Below are positions 24,736-33,365 of a stretch of 36,304 nucleotides of DNA, in pieces. The position numbers and the translations under genes are program-made. The stretch covers positions 1-36,304 of the forward strand of contig JBLILN010000018.1 of the NCBI GenBank assembly GCA_047635695.1, written 5' to 3'. Position 1 is the first letter of the stretch, and each line of letters opens with the position of its first letter. A model generated the notes under the pieces. It was given only the letters and a program-made list of their open reading frames with translations, did not search any database and was not told the origin of the DNA. This DNA comes from UBA2136 sp047635695 (GTDB taxonomy: Bacteria > Pseudomonadota > Alphaproteobacteria > UBA2136).

Positions 24736-26429
24736 GATCTTTTCCTCTTCTCTTTTTCTTCTGCGACAAGTTCTTTCTTCGAAAGTTTACCGATCATTGT
24801 TTTTGGTAGCTCGTCTCTAATTTCGACAGAGGCTGGCTTTTCAATAGGGTTAAGGTGTTTTGCAGCAAAGGTTAAAAGTTCTTCTTCTGTAACTTTGGCA
24901 CCTGCTTTTAGTTTAACAAAGGCTTTTGGCTCTTCACCTTTTTCGTCATCGTGGATACCTATAACGATCACTTCTTCAACATCTTTGTGTTTATAAAAAG
25001 CTTCTTCGATAATTTTAGGGTAAACATTATAGCCCGATGTAATGATAATTTCTTTGAGGCGGTCGGTTAAGAAAACATAACCGTCTTTGTCCATATAGCC
25101 TACATCGCCAGTTTTAAGCCAGCCATTTATCAATGTTGTTTTAGTTGCATCGTCTTTGTTCCAGTAGCCTTTCATAACCTGTGGGCCTTTGACGAATATT
25201 TCACCACGTTCACCTAAAGGCGCCACGCGGCTATTTTTTTCAAGGTCACGTATTTCTACTTGTGTCCCTGGCAAAGGGATACCAACAGAATTTTCCTTAC
25301 CACCTGTATGAGGTGGGTTACACATAGCAACAGGGGAACATTCGCTAAGGCCATAACCTTCAACCAAACAAGCATCTGTGAGCTTAACAAAAGCTTCTTT
25401 TACGGGTTGCGGTAAAGTCGCTCCACCAGAGATACAATATTTGATGGACGATAGGTTGTAATTGTAAACATTCTGATAGTTGTTAATCGCATTAAAAATG
25501 GTTGGAACACCAGGGAATACTGTCGGTTTTTCTTTATGTATAAGTTTAAGAACTTTCTCTAACTCAAACCTTGGTAACATAATTATCTTAGATCCTGTGA
25601 TAAGTCCTAGGTTCATAACAGCTGTCATAGCGAAAACATGGAAGAAGGGGATTACAGCTAAAAACGTTTCACCTTCTGGGTTGATATCGTCACCGAGCCA
25701 CATCTTCACTTGTGTGGCATTACTTGAAACATTCTCATGGGTGAGTATTGCACCTTTAGGTACGCCTGTTGTGCCGCCTGTATATTGTAGCAGGGCGATA
25801 TCTGTACCTGGTATAATTTTGACAGGTTCAGGGTTATTGCCATGTGAAATAAGGCAAGCGAAGTGTATGTGGTGTGTGTCTTCTTCGATGCTAACTAATT
25901 CTTTGCTTTTGAATAATTTAAACAAGAAGCTTTTCACAGAAGAAAGAGCACCAGGAAGGGAACAAACAACGATTTTAGAAAGAGATGTTGTTGCGATACA
26001 GTTTTCAATTTTGTCATAAATAGCGTGGATATCGAGTGTAAACATAAGCTTGACACCACTGTCGTTAATTTGGTAGGCAAGTTCGTCTTCTGTATAAAGT
26101 GGGTTAAAGTTAACCACGGTAGCACCTGCTTTTAAAATACCAAAGTAAGCGGCAATAAAATAGGGGCAATTAGGTAGGCATATACCCACACGATCGCCTT
26201 TTTTAATGCCTTGTTCTTGTAGGCCATAAGCAACCTGGTTGACCATGTTCATCATTTCAGCGTAGGAGTATTCACGGCCTAAAAAGTCAACACATACACG
26301 GTCGGGGTGTGCGTTAGCGGCAGTTTCAATAATGTCATATATTGGCTTTTCTGTGCTGTTAAATGCCCAGTTAATATCTTCTGGGTATGATTTTTCCCAT
26401 AGATGAGGTTTTATACTTGCTGTATTCAT
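24732..26429 (-). CDS. fadD: Long-chain fatty-acid-CoA ligase
   Basis: Activates free fatty acids to acyl-CoA with ATP through an acyl-AMP. The 565-residue product is close to the E. coli FadD length. The phosphate-binding motif YTGGTTGVPKGAILTHEN is at about 216-233. VEGYGLSECSPVAMCNP is the adenine-binding segment. GWLKTGDVGYMDKDGYVFLTDRLKEIIITSGYNVYP contains the hinge, and the catalytic Lys is in KTMIGKLSKKELV near the end. The start codon overlaps the stop of the acyltransferase/hydrolase gene as ATGA, and the end overlaps fadA, so it is embedded in the operon. Confidence 0.95.
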   Translation of the reverse strand: MNTASIKPHLWEKSYPEDINWAFNSTEKPIYDIIETAANAHPDRVCVDFLGREYSYAEMMNMVNQVAYGLQEQGIKKGDRVGICLPNCPYFIAAYFGILKAGATVVNFNPLYTEDELAYQINDSGVKLMFTLDIHAIYDKIENCIATTSLSKIVVCSLPGALSSVKSFLFKLFKSKELVSIEEDTHHIHFACLISHGNNPEPVKIIPGTDIALLQYTGGTTGVPKGAILTHENVSSNATQVKMWLGDDINPEGETFLAVIPFFHVFAMTAVMNLGLITGSKIIMLPRFELEKVLKLIHKEKPTVFPGVPTIFNAINNYQNVYNYNLSSIKYCISGGATLPQPVKEAFVKLTDACLVEGYGLSECSPVAMCNPPHTGGKENSVGIPLPGTQVEIRDLEKNSRVAPLGERGEIFVKGPQVMKGYWNKDDATKTTLINGWLKTGDVGYMDKDGYVFLTDRLKEIIITSGYNVYPKIIEEAFYKHKDVEEVIVIGIHDDEKGEEPKAFVKLKAGAKVTEEELLTFAAKHLNPIEKPASVEIRDELPKTMIGKLSKKELVAEEKEKRKRS

Positions 26430-28732
26430 GATGCATCTTCTTCTTTATTGTTATTTTTTTCGACATCCTCTACAAAGTCTAACAAAAGTTTGTGTGTTTC
26501 GCCAACGTTGTCATAAATTAGGCCATGTCGGTCTGTTTCGACCATATGTATTGTTTTGTCTTTTGAATGCAAGGCACTATAAATTTTATTTGCAGCTTTA
26601 GGGTTAACGATAGGGTCGCCTGTCCCTTGTATGATGATTGTTTTTGTAGAAATGTACTTCAGGCTCTTTTTCACATGTTGCACAAGGTAACGTAATTCGT
26701 TTAAAGCACTAACAGGCATATTTGCGTAATTTGTTTTTGGATAGTCAGACTTGTTTGACCTAAAGGGCACAAGGCTTTCAATTTTAGGTAAAAGGCTAAA
26801 CAAGCGGTTTAATATATGCAAGTAAGGCACAAGGTACATCATTTTATCTTTTAATATAAGTGGTGTACAGACACTGGCAACACCAGCAAGTTTTTCGGGG
26901 TGTGTAGATGCAAGATTTAACGCAAGCGCACCACCACAGCTAAATCCGATCACAACTATTTTCTCACAAAATGGGCTGAGGATTTCGTAGTTACGCCTAA
27001 CAGAAGCTTGCCATTCTTCACAGGTTCTATTATTTAAGTCCCATGGGGTTGTTCCGTGCCCACTAACACGCATACCAAGCACTGCATGGCCTTTTAAATG
27101 AAGTTTTTCGCCGATTTCACGTAGTTCACCAGGTGATGAAAGAAATCCATGGACAAGTAAAACACCTACTTTTGCTGTTTTCTTTTGTGGCAGCAGGTAA
27201 GGGGCCGTGCTTTCTGTAATGGTTTCTTGTTTGTTAATATGTTCATAGCGCGCGTCGGTGTAAAGTTCTTTATTGTAGTCAATATCTTTAATTTCGTCGT
27301 CAAATAATAAATATGCAAAATCACGTGTTGCTAGTGTATGAAGCGTTTCTATGCTTTTAAGAATGGCTTTTTTAACCTGTGGTACAGGATCGGCTTCATT
27401 GGCACGTACAAGAATAGGGTTTTCAAGGCGTACGAGGTGAATATCATGCTCTTTCGATATTTTCTCTTGAAAGTAATAAGACCCATGTTTCTCTTTAATG
27501 AGTTTTGCCACTTTACAAGTGAGTAAAAAGCGGTTTAATAACTTACTAACCCCTTTATGCAGCTCTTTATAGTCACGTGGTCTAAATAAGCTACTATGTA
27601 AGTGAATTTTAGGATCGTCTTGCAATTTTTTAAATGACATATAAAGCAGTTTATGGAAGTCAGCTTTTGGTATGGTTAATACACCCTGTTTTATGAGCTC
27701 TAAAACTGTTATAGACGCAATATGTGCCAGGTTAACCGTAATGCCTTGGTAAATTTTATGCATATATTGGTCACGAATTTTATCTGTTTCTTTAGAGATG
27801 AATTTGGCGAGCATTTCTTCTGACCATGTGTCAGCCTTATGGCGCAAGCTAAAGAGATCATCTAAAGAATCTATACTTAAAAAGTATTTGTTGAGGAGGA
27901 CTTTTTCCCACCAGTGCCATTTTTTACTAATACTTAAAGGTTCGCCAAAGCGGATATCCATATCGGTATCTTTAAGTAGTATATTGCCTTCAATAGCAAT
28001 TTCTTCGGCCATTTGTGAAGGGCCTTTTTTAATAAAAAACTGAACAACTTTGTTGAGAATATTATCACTGATACGTAGCGGATAAAAAGTAATGGTGCCG
28101 GGGACAATAAGTGTTGGCTTGTTGGCCTGAATTAAAAGCTCTTCGTAGCTTTCCATTTCAAGTGATTTACGCCAATGTTCAAGGCGTACAGTATCACCCG
28201 CTTCGTGTAGGTCCTTAATACGGCGTTTGAATAAGTCGAGTGTTAAACCTAAAATAGCAGCACCACGGTGATGTTTTCTAAAGGCCATAGCCGTGCGTGA
28301 AAAAATACGGAAGCGGCCTTTGTCGTCCATAACGCGGCGGTCTTTAATCATACCACCTTCAGGAAAGATAACCACCTTGTGACCACGTAGAATGTCGGCA
28401 GCTAAAAATGGTAGTAATCCAGGTAGGTCATTGGGTACAGCACCCGCACTACGCATAAATTTGGGAAGCGCTTCACCCGCTGAAAATAGTTCTTTGTCCG
28501 CGATAATACGTGAAAATGCACCCGTTTTGTTATATATAACATAAGGGGGGATAGCTGTTTCAAAGCGTGCAAAATGATTAAAAAGGAATATTTGACCTTC
28601 TTCGAGTACGCCTTCTTCTGCATGCACGTTGATGTTTAGGCCAAAGTTTTCTTCAATGGTCTTGAATGTTTTTCTACACCGCTCATAAGTTTCTTTTTGG
28701 ATGGTGTAGTCATGTTTTTTTGGTTCGGTCAT
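26426..28732 (-). CDS. Fused acyltransferase (PlsC-like) and alpha/beta hydrolase
   Basis: A 768-residue fusion at the head of the fad operon. The N-terminal part (about 30-270) is a glycerolipid acyltransferase-like domain: NHFARFE at 52-58 is an HX4E version of the usual HX4D motif, and FPEGG at 123-127 is the substrate-binding block. The middle (about 280-510) is helical and I do not recognise it. The C-terminal part (about 520-768) is an alpha/beta hydrolase: HGF (529-531) as oxyanion segment, nucleophile Ser598 in GFSCGG, Asp706 and His736 complete a triad. There is no signal peptide. Likely substrates are acylglycerols or lysophospholipids; the exact reaction is unknown. Confidence 0.85.
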   Translation of the reverse strand: MTEPKKHDYTIQKETYERCRKTFKTIEENFGLNINVHAEEGVLEEGQIFLFNHFARFETAIPPYVIYNKTGAFSRIIADKELFSAGEALPKFMRSAGAVPNDLPGLLPFLAADILRGHKVVIFPEGGMIKDRRVMDDKGRFRIFSRTAMAFRKHHRGAAILGLTLDLFKRRIKDLHEAGDTVRLEHWRKSLEMESYEELLIQANKPTLIVPGTITFYPLRISDNILNKVVQFFIKKGPSQMAEEIAIEGNILLKDTDMDIRFGEPLSISKKWHWWEKVLLNKYFLSIDSLDDLFSLRHKADTWSEEMLAKFISKETDKIRDQYMHKIYQGITVNLAHIASITVLELIKQGVLTIPKADFHKLLYMSFKKLQDDPKIHLHSSLFRPRDYKELHKGVSKLLNRFLLTCKVAKLIKEKHGSYYFQEKISKEHDIHLVRLENPILVRANEADPVPQVKKAILKSIETLHTLATRDFAYLLFDDEIKDIDYNKELYTDARYEHINKQETITESTAPYLLPQKKTAKVGVLLVHGFLSSPGELREIGEKLHLKGHAVLGMRVSGHGTTPWDLNNRTCEEWQASVRRNYEILSPFCEKIVVIGFSCGGALALNLASTHPEKLAGVASVCTPLILKDKMMYLVPYLHILNRLFSLLPKIESLVPFRSNKSDYPKTNYANMPVSALNELRYLVQHVKKSLKYISTKTIIIQGTGDPIVNPKAANKIYSALHSKDKTIHMVETDRHGLIYDNVGETHKLLLDFVEDVEKNNNKEEDAS

Positions 28733-29023
28733 TGTGCCCTTAAGTGCTTTTTTTTATGTCTACATCTCTTATGGAAGGCCTCACTAATTATTATAACTTA
28801 AAATATTCATTTAATACTCATATTTTTTATAATAAGTGAATATAAGGTGTGTTAAGGCGTTTAATTGTCTGATAATTAATATATTGCTATGTTAGATGTA
28901 TAGTATAAAAAAAATTGACTTTTATGTATACAGTGTCATTGTGATTCTTAAGATTTTAAAATCTATTATTACCTTTTTAAATATTAAAAATTTATTGTAT
29001 TTGCTTACTTTTAAGGAGTCTTT
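28733..29023. other. AT-rich intergenic region between divergent genes
   Basis: It must hold the promoters of the leftward fad operon and of the rightward gene at 29024. TTGACT at 28915-28920 is a possible -35 for the latter, but no good -10 follows at the right spacing. No fatty-acid-responsive operator or further gene was recognised. Confidence 0.4.
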
Positions 29024-29398
29024 ATGACGTTCGCAGCAATACTAACCCCAGAGGAATACGTAGCTGGGTGTTCATTGAAAGCAATAGAAAAAAGAGCCAT
29101 CTCTCAAAATGTAATCGTCGTTGAATTGGTTAATAAAGCTTTAGAAACGATGGCGCATTATCGTTCTAATAACTATTCTACTAATTTTAGACAAGATTTT
29201 GTGGCGCGTATTGAATGTGAATATCACTGCTTCGTTACTGTCAAAACGTTTAAACGGTTGTTCACTGAAAAAGGGTGGTCTGTTGTTTATGTTGAAGGTG
29301 AATCGGGTTGGGGCAACACCCCTGAGGCTAATATACCTGCGACTTTGACCATTAGCCACGATGTTATCCCCCACAAAAATTGCGGCAGTAAAAAATAG
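29024..29398 (+). CDS. Unknown 124-residue protein
   Basis: I do not recognise this protein. It is soluble with mixed helix and strand, no signal and no membrane helix. The N-terminal half is helical (TPEEYVAG ... ELVNKALETMAHYRSNNYS). The C-terminal half has strand-like stretches CFVTVKTFKRLF and WSVVYVEGESGWGN, the sort of pattern seen in small phage-derived proteins, but no family is evident. AAGGAGTCTTT precedes the ATG. It converges on the gene at 29462 with a shared bidirectional terminator. Confidence 0.6.
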   Translation: MTFAAILTPEEYVAGCSLKAIEKRAISQNVIVVELVNKALETMAHYRSNNYSTNFRQDFVARIECEYHCFVTVKTFKRLFTEKGWSVVYVEGESGWGNTPEANIPATLTISHDVIPHKNCGSKK

Positions 29399-29415
29399 CC
29401 CTTTGATCGAAAATA

Positions 29416-29448
29416 AAAAACACCCAAGCCAAAGCTTGGGTGTTTTTG
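29416..29448. terminator. Bidirectional terminator between 29024 and 29462 genes
   Basis: AAAAACACCCAAGC, loop CAAA, GCTTGGGTGTTTTT: a perfect 14-base stem with A and T runs on the two sides. CGAGGTGG follows at 29451-29458 as at 2140-2147. Confidence 0.88.
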
Positions 29449-29461
29449 TTCGAGGTGGTTG

Positions 29462-30058
29462 TTACGACAACATTGAAATAAGAAATTTTCTAAACTTATT
29501 GAATGGTGACGGGTTGGCCCATTTAAAGCCATCTAAAATATGTTTAATTTGATGTTCAAAACGCACATCTTTCGCACTGAATATAAGGGCTTTAAAATCA
29601 TATAAAGATAATTTTTTAATAGATTTAATTTTACCTGCAGGTAAAATATTTAATGTTTGCGCTTCAGTTAATTGCACAAAACGATCAAAAGCGACGCGTT
29701 TAATGTAAAAATTGCCAAAGGGCGTTTTTAAGGGGTCATAAATTTCAGCCATGTTATATTCACAAGGTATAAAATCACTACATTGTTCAGGTGAAACCGT
29801 TAAACCTAGCTGGTTTTTAAGGTGTGCATCTGCGAGGTCTTTAAACATAGTAGGGCCTTCAACCAGCCCATTATTAAAGCCACCGTTGAGGCAAGTATCA
29901 CCTGCTTCAGGGATAGATTTTTTCGTCGGGTCGGTTAAAACACCTAAAATAAGATTACCTTTGTGGTCAAAAACAATATTGGTAGCACTAAATGCCAACC
30001 ATGTTTGTACCATTTTGGCTTTTTGTTCAGGGGTTTGTGTAAGTTGTTCACTGTTCAT
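29462..30058 (-). CDS. Possible Nudix-fold protein with degenerate Nudix box
   Basis: A 198-residue soluble protein. NIVFDHKGNLILGVLTDP (about 27-44) looks like the opening strands of a Nudix domain. GGFNNGLVEGPTMFKDLADAHLKNQLGL (about 59-86) occupies the place of the Nudix box GX5EX7REUXEEXGU, but the metal-binding Glu pair is replaced (His and Asn/Gln positions), so classical hydrolase activity is doubtful. FGNFYIKRVAFDRF resembles a following strand. The alternative is an unrelated protein with chance resemblance. It has its own promoter and a weak Shine-Dalgarno site. The C-terminus is basic and hydrophobic. Confidence 0.5.
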   Translation of the reverse strand: MNSEQLTQTPEQKAKMVQTWLAFSATNIVFDHKGNLILGVLTDPTKKSIPEAGDTCLNGGFNNGLVEGPTMFKDLADAHLKNQLGLTVSPEQCSDFIPCEYNMAEIYDPLKTPFGNFYIKRVAFDRFVQLTEAQTLNILPAGKIKSIKKLSLYDFKALIFSAKDVRFEHQIKHILDGFKWANPSPFNKFRKFLISMLS

Positions 30059-30111
30059 AAGTGTGTCCTATGGTGTGTAAAAAAAAGGGAATGAAGTGTG
30101 TTGTTAATATA

Positions 30112-30140
30112 TATACAGTAAACAGGAGGTGGAATGTCAA
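30112..30140 (-). promoter_or_regulatory. Promoter of gene 29462-30058
   Basis: Minus strand: TTGACA at 30140-30135, spacer of 17, TGTATA at 30117-30112. Confidence 0.5.
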
Positions 30141-30182
30141 GGGGGCATTGAAAAAGCCCTTTAAATGAAGTTTGACGCTGTG

Positions 30183-30515
30183 TTATTTTTTGAAGGTCAC
30201 GTGTATTTCATTGTTCATAGTATTTTTATCCGTTTCTTCAATGGTGACAGCATTGCCCAGCTGTTTTTCAAGGATGTCACGCAATACAATAAGGCGCTCA
30301 ATAGTGACGTCACGCTTGGTGGATGGTAATTCAACGAAAAAATGTTGAATGTTTTGCTTTTGTGCGTCTTTAAGCATCGTTCTTAAGCCGCTGGCATCTT
30401 CTTGTGCAACCCAACGGTTTTGTGCTTTGTATTTAAGTGTGTAGCTTCCCTCTGCAAAGGCAGGGGCTATGGCTACAGTTAAAAATAATAGGCCACAAAA
30501 AAGAGATTTCATCAT
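30183..30515 (-). CDS. Small exported protein of unknown function
   Basis: A 110-residue precursor. I start it at the ATG at 30515 (the next ATG, 30512, is equally possible); the open frame upstream overlaps ppiD. The signal peptide reads MKSLFCGLLFLTVAIAPAFA and is cleaved before EG, giving a mature periplasmic protein of about 90 residues. LRTMLKDAQKQNIQHFFVELP and ERLIVLRDILEKQLG have a helix-strand-helix rhythm loosely like OmpA-type domains, but without their defining motif. It lies 25 bases after ppiD and probably shares its transcript, suggesting an envelope role. Confidence 0.65.
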   Translation of the reverse strand: MMKSLFCGLLFLTVAIAPAFAEGSYTLKYKAQNRWVAQEDASGLRTMLKDAQKQNIQHFFVELPSTKRDVTIERLIVLRDILEKQLGNAVTIEETDKNTMNNEIHVTFKK

Positions 30516-30540
30516 TTTAAAGGTCTTTCTTATGTTTGTT

Positions 30541-32433
30541 TTATTGAACGAACCCGCTACCCAGTGTTGACACAATGCTTGGAATATTCAGGTCAATAGT
30601 GGCGTTAAGGCGTTTTTGTAGCATAAATTGAGCAAATAAATCACTTTGCATTTCACGGGCAATTTTTTGCTGGAAATATTCAAGGTCTTCAGCTGTTGCC
30701 TTGTCTTCTTCAATACTTACAAGTTCAACCAAAGCCATGCCGTCAGGGGTGTTGATAAGGCTGTTGAGTTTACCACCTGCCTTCATAGAGAAGAGGAGCT
30801 TGATGTGTAGCTGTTTAAGCCATTTAGGTGAACCTTCACCTGTACGGCTAACGCCTGAAATAATTTTAACACCTTTTGTTAACCCTTGCTTTGCAGCAAC
30901 ATCATCGAGTGATTTTTCATTTTGGCGTTCTACAAGTAAATTCTGTGCTTTTTCAGCAATCAGTTTTTGTGTTGTAATTTCATTAAGCTCGGTCACCACA
31001 CGTGTTTGTGCTTGGTCGATTGTGAGTTCACGTGGTTTTGTTATGTGCGTAACTTGCGTAAAGACTGTGACAGTGTCTTGGCCTTCGATAGAAATAGCGT
31101 CAGAGATATCCATATCATCAGCATTGTAAACAACAGGCATAATTTCCGTTGCAAAGGTGATAGTTGTATCGCTTTGTTCTAAGTCTTTATAGTTATCAAC
31201 CTTCAGTTGAAGGGCTTTGCCCACTTCTGTGAGGTTTGAACCAGAAGCAATTTGGTCTTCAGCATTCTCAATAAGGTCGTAATAAAGGTCTTCAGCTTTT
31301 TCTATTTTAAGCTCGTTCTCAATATTTTTCTTAACTTCTGCAAAGCTTCTTGCGGCTGCTTCTTGAATGTCATTAAGCTGAATGATGTGGTAACCAAACG
31401 GTGACTTAATAGGTTCGCTGATGGCACCTTTTTCCATAGAGAAGGCGGCTTCAGAAAAGCTTTCAACCATGTCACCTTCGAGGAAGAAACCAAGGTCACC
31501 ACCTTTGTTTTTCGTGAAGGCGTCTTTACTGTTTGCTTTGGCTGTCTCTGCAAATGACGCACCTTTGTCAAGGCGGTAAATAAGTTCAATGGCCTTTTCT
31601 TCAGTGTCGACAAGGATATGGCTGGCTTTGCGCTTCTCTGCACTTGCAAAGCTTTCAGGGTTATCGTTGTAAACAGCCTGCATTTCTGCCATTGAAATGT
31701 TTGCACGGGCTTTTAAGTCTTTTGCGTTGATAACAAGTACTTGGAAATCTCTTTTTTCTTCTGTGAGATAACGGTGTGCGTTTTCGTCATAAAAAGATTT
31801 TATTTCAGACGCTGTAGGCGCTGTAACTTGACCAATAACATCACTGTTGACATGTAATACACGGATCGTTGCTTTTTCATTTTGGAAGTTAAAAAGCTGT
31901 TCTAGGTAGGCTTTGTTGTTAAATGGTGTTGCAAATGTTTCATATAAACGTGCTTTTTGCATATCTTCTGACATGACATTTTCGTAACCACGTACGCTAT
32001 AACCATAGTTTTGTACGGTACGTTTGTAAGCTTCTTTGTTAAAGTTACCTTCAGCGTCTCTAAAGGCAGGGTTGCTTGAAATTTGTTCTTGTAGTGCTTT
32101 TTTAGAGGCACGGAAACCAAGTTTTTTCGCTTCGTCTAAGGTAAGTTTAGACGTGATGATATTGTTTACTGTACGGTTACCAAGGCGAATAGCTTGTAAA
32201 TATTCAGGAGAAAGTTTACCACCAAATTGACGTTCCGCTTCTCTCGTGCGTGTTTCGTATTCTTTTTGTAGCTCGCTTGAAGAAACTTCTTCACCATTCA
32301 CTGTAATAGCGATAGATTTCGGCGTGTTCATGAAGTAGCTGTTGGCACCCCATGAAAGGAATGATAGTGCAAAAACCGTCATGAAAACTTTAGCAATAAT
32401 AGACTTGGCTTTATTTTTGATATCTTTAAACAT
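30541..32433 (-). CDS. ppiD: Membrane-anchored peptidyl-prolyl isomerase PpiD
   Basis: Periplasmic folding factor anchored next to the Sec translocon. The 630-residue product (E. coli 623) has one N-terminal membrane helix (about 12-34) preceded by a basic segment (KDIKNKAKSIIAK). A SurA-like chaperone region follows, then one parvulin domain near 265-360 (RKASHILVDTEEKA, GGDLGFFLEGDMVESF, SPFGYHIIQL), and a second helical chaperone lobe at the end. A SurA identity is less likely because of the uncleaved anchor and single parvulin. It is divergent from tpiA. Confidence 0.93.
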   Translation of the reverse strand: MFKDIKNKAKSIIAKVFMTVFALSFLSWGANSYFMNTPKSIAITVNGEEVSSSELQKEYETRTREAERQFGGKLSPEYLQAIRLGNRTVNNIITSKLTLDEAKKLGFRASKKALQEQISSNPAFRDAEGNFNKEAYKRTVQNYGYSVRGYENVMSEDMQKARLYETFATPFNNKAYLEQLFNFQNEKATIRVLHVNSDVIGQVTAPTASEIKSFYDENAHRYLTEEKRDFQVLVINAKDLKARANISMAEMQAVYNDNPESFASAEKRKASHILVDTEEKAIELIYRLDKGASFAETAKANSKDAFTKNKGGDLGFFLEGDMVESFSEAAFSMEKGAISEPIKSPFGYHIIQLNDIQEAAARSFAEVKKNIENELKIEKAEDLYYDLIENAEDQIASGSNLTEVGKALQLKVDNYKDLEQSDTTITFATEIMPVVYNADDMDISDAISIEGQDTVTVFTQVTHITKPRELTIDQAQTRVVTELNEITTQKLIAEKAQNLLVERQNEKSLDDVAAKQGLTKGVKIISGVSRTGEGSPKWLKQLHIKLLFSMKAGGKLNSLINTPDGMALVELVSIEEDKATAEDLEYFQQKIAREMQSDLFAQFMLQKRLNATIDLNIPSIVSTLGSGFVQ

Positions 32434-32504
32434 TTTACTCTTTTTCCAAAATTAACAATATATTTTAATACTTAGGCGTATATGCGTGCAGATAATGCCA
32501 ATAT

Positions 32505-32533
32505 TTGTTAAGATGTGCAAGTTAATATACATA
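32505..32533 (+). promoter_or_regulatory. Possible promoter of tpiA
   Basis: TTGTTA at 32505-32510, 17-base spacer, TACATA at 32528-32533, 25 bases before the ATG. Several AT-rich alternatives exist nearby, so the exact site is uncertain. Confidence 0.35.
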
Positions 32534-32558
32534 ATATAAAGAAAAATAAGGGTAACCC

Positions 32559-33338
32559 ATGAATACGTTGACAGTTGCAAATTGGAAAATGTACGGCAAT
32601 CGTCAAGATTGGCGTGATCTAACAGATAAAGTCACCGCGGGAATGTCGTGTATTAATACAAGGGCTGTATTAGCAACGCCTTCTGCTGCATTTGCAGATG
32701 TGAGCGACTTTTTAAAGGAATCATCGAATGTTTCATTGGCCGCTCAGGACATTCATAGTAAAGATGAGGGTGCACATACAGGCAATACCAGTGCCTTAAT
32801 GCTCAAAGATTTTGGTGGGCAATATACACTTGTGGGGCATAGTGAACGTCGCCTTGAACATCATGAAGCTGGTACTTTACTGAATGACAAAATAAAACAA
32901 GCGTTGCACAATAAAATATGCCCTATTTACTGCATGGGGGAGTCATTAAGTGAAAGAAAACACAATAAAACAATTCAAATACTTGACGGCGAGCTGGAAG
33001 TTGGGTTAAATGACATCCATATTTCGTCTGCGGATGATTTGGCAATTGCTTACGAACCTGTTTGGGCAATTAGCTCATCGGCGGGTTCATTGGGTCGAGA
33101 ACCAAGTGACGCAGAACTTGAAGAAGTTTTTACTTACTTAAGAAAAACCATGGTTAAACGCTTTGGCCGTGACATAGGTGAAAAGATTAAATTATTATAC
33201 GGCGGTTCAGTTAAACCGACAAATACAACAAAAATTATGGCCATTAAGAATATCTCTGGTGTTCTTGTAGGGGGCGCAAGCCTGAAAGCCAATAGTTTTA
33301 TAGAGATTGCCACACAAGTTGCGGCAAGTGAAGCTTAA
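32559..33338 (+). CDS. tpiA: Triosephosphate isomerase with unusual loop 6
   Basis: Interconverts dihydroxyacetone phosphate and glyceraldehyde 3-phosphate. The 259-residue TIM barrel keeps the catalytic residues: Asn8 and Lys10 in NWKM, His94 in VGHSERR, Glu166 in AYEPVWAI. Phosphate-binding GG motifs in LLYGGSVKP and GVLVGGASL are also kept. Odd: after VWAI the catalytic flap normally reads GTGxxAT, but here it is SSSAGSLGREPSD, about five residues longer and without GTG. It may therefore be a divergent isomerase with altered kinetics. Synteny with secG and pyrG supports the call. secG follows 27 bases on. Confidence 0.93.
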   Translation: MNTLTVANWKMYGNRQDWRDLTDKVTAGMSCINTRAVLATPSAAFADVSDFLKESSNVSLAAQDIHSKDEGAHTGNTSALMLKDFGGQYTLVGHSERRLEHHEAGTLLNDKIKQALHNKICPIYCMGESLSERKHNKTIQILDGELEVGLNDIHISSADDLAIAYEPVWAISSSAGSLGREPSDAELEEVFTYLRKTMVKRFGRDIGEKIKLLYGGSVKPTNTTKIMAIKNISGVLVGGASLKANSFIEIATQVAASEA

Positions 33339-33365
33339 GAATTTTATTTAGGAAGATTTAAAACC

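Noticed and set aside
25480..26019. Plus-strand open frame of 179 codons
   Set aside because: Antisense to fadD, whose full set of motifs is in the minus-strand frame; no initiation signal.
30701..31129. Plus-strand open frame of 142 codons
   Set aside because: Antisense to ppiD; low-complexity Ser/Val composition is typical of a shadow frame.
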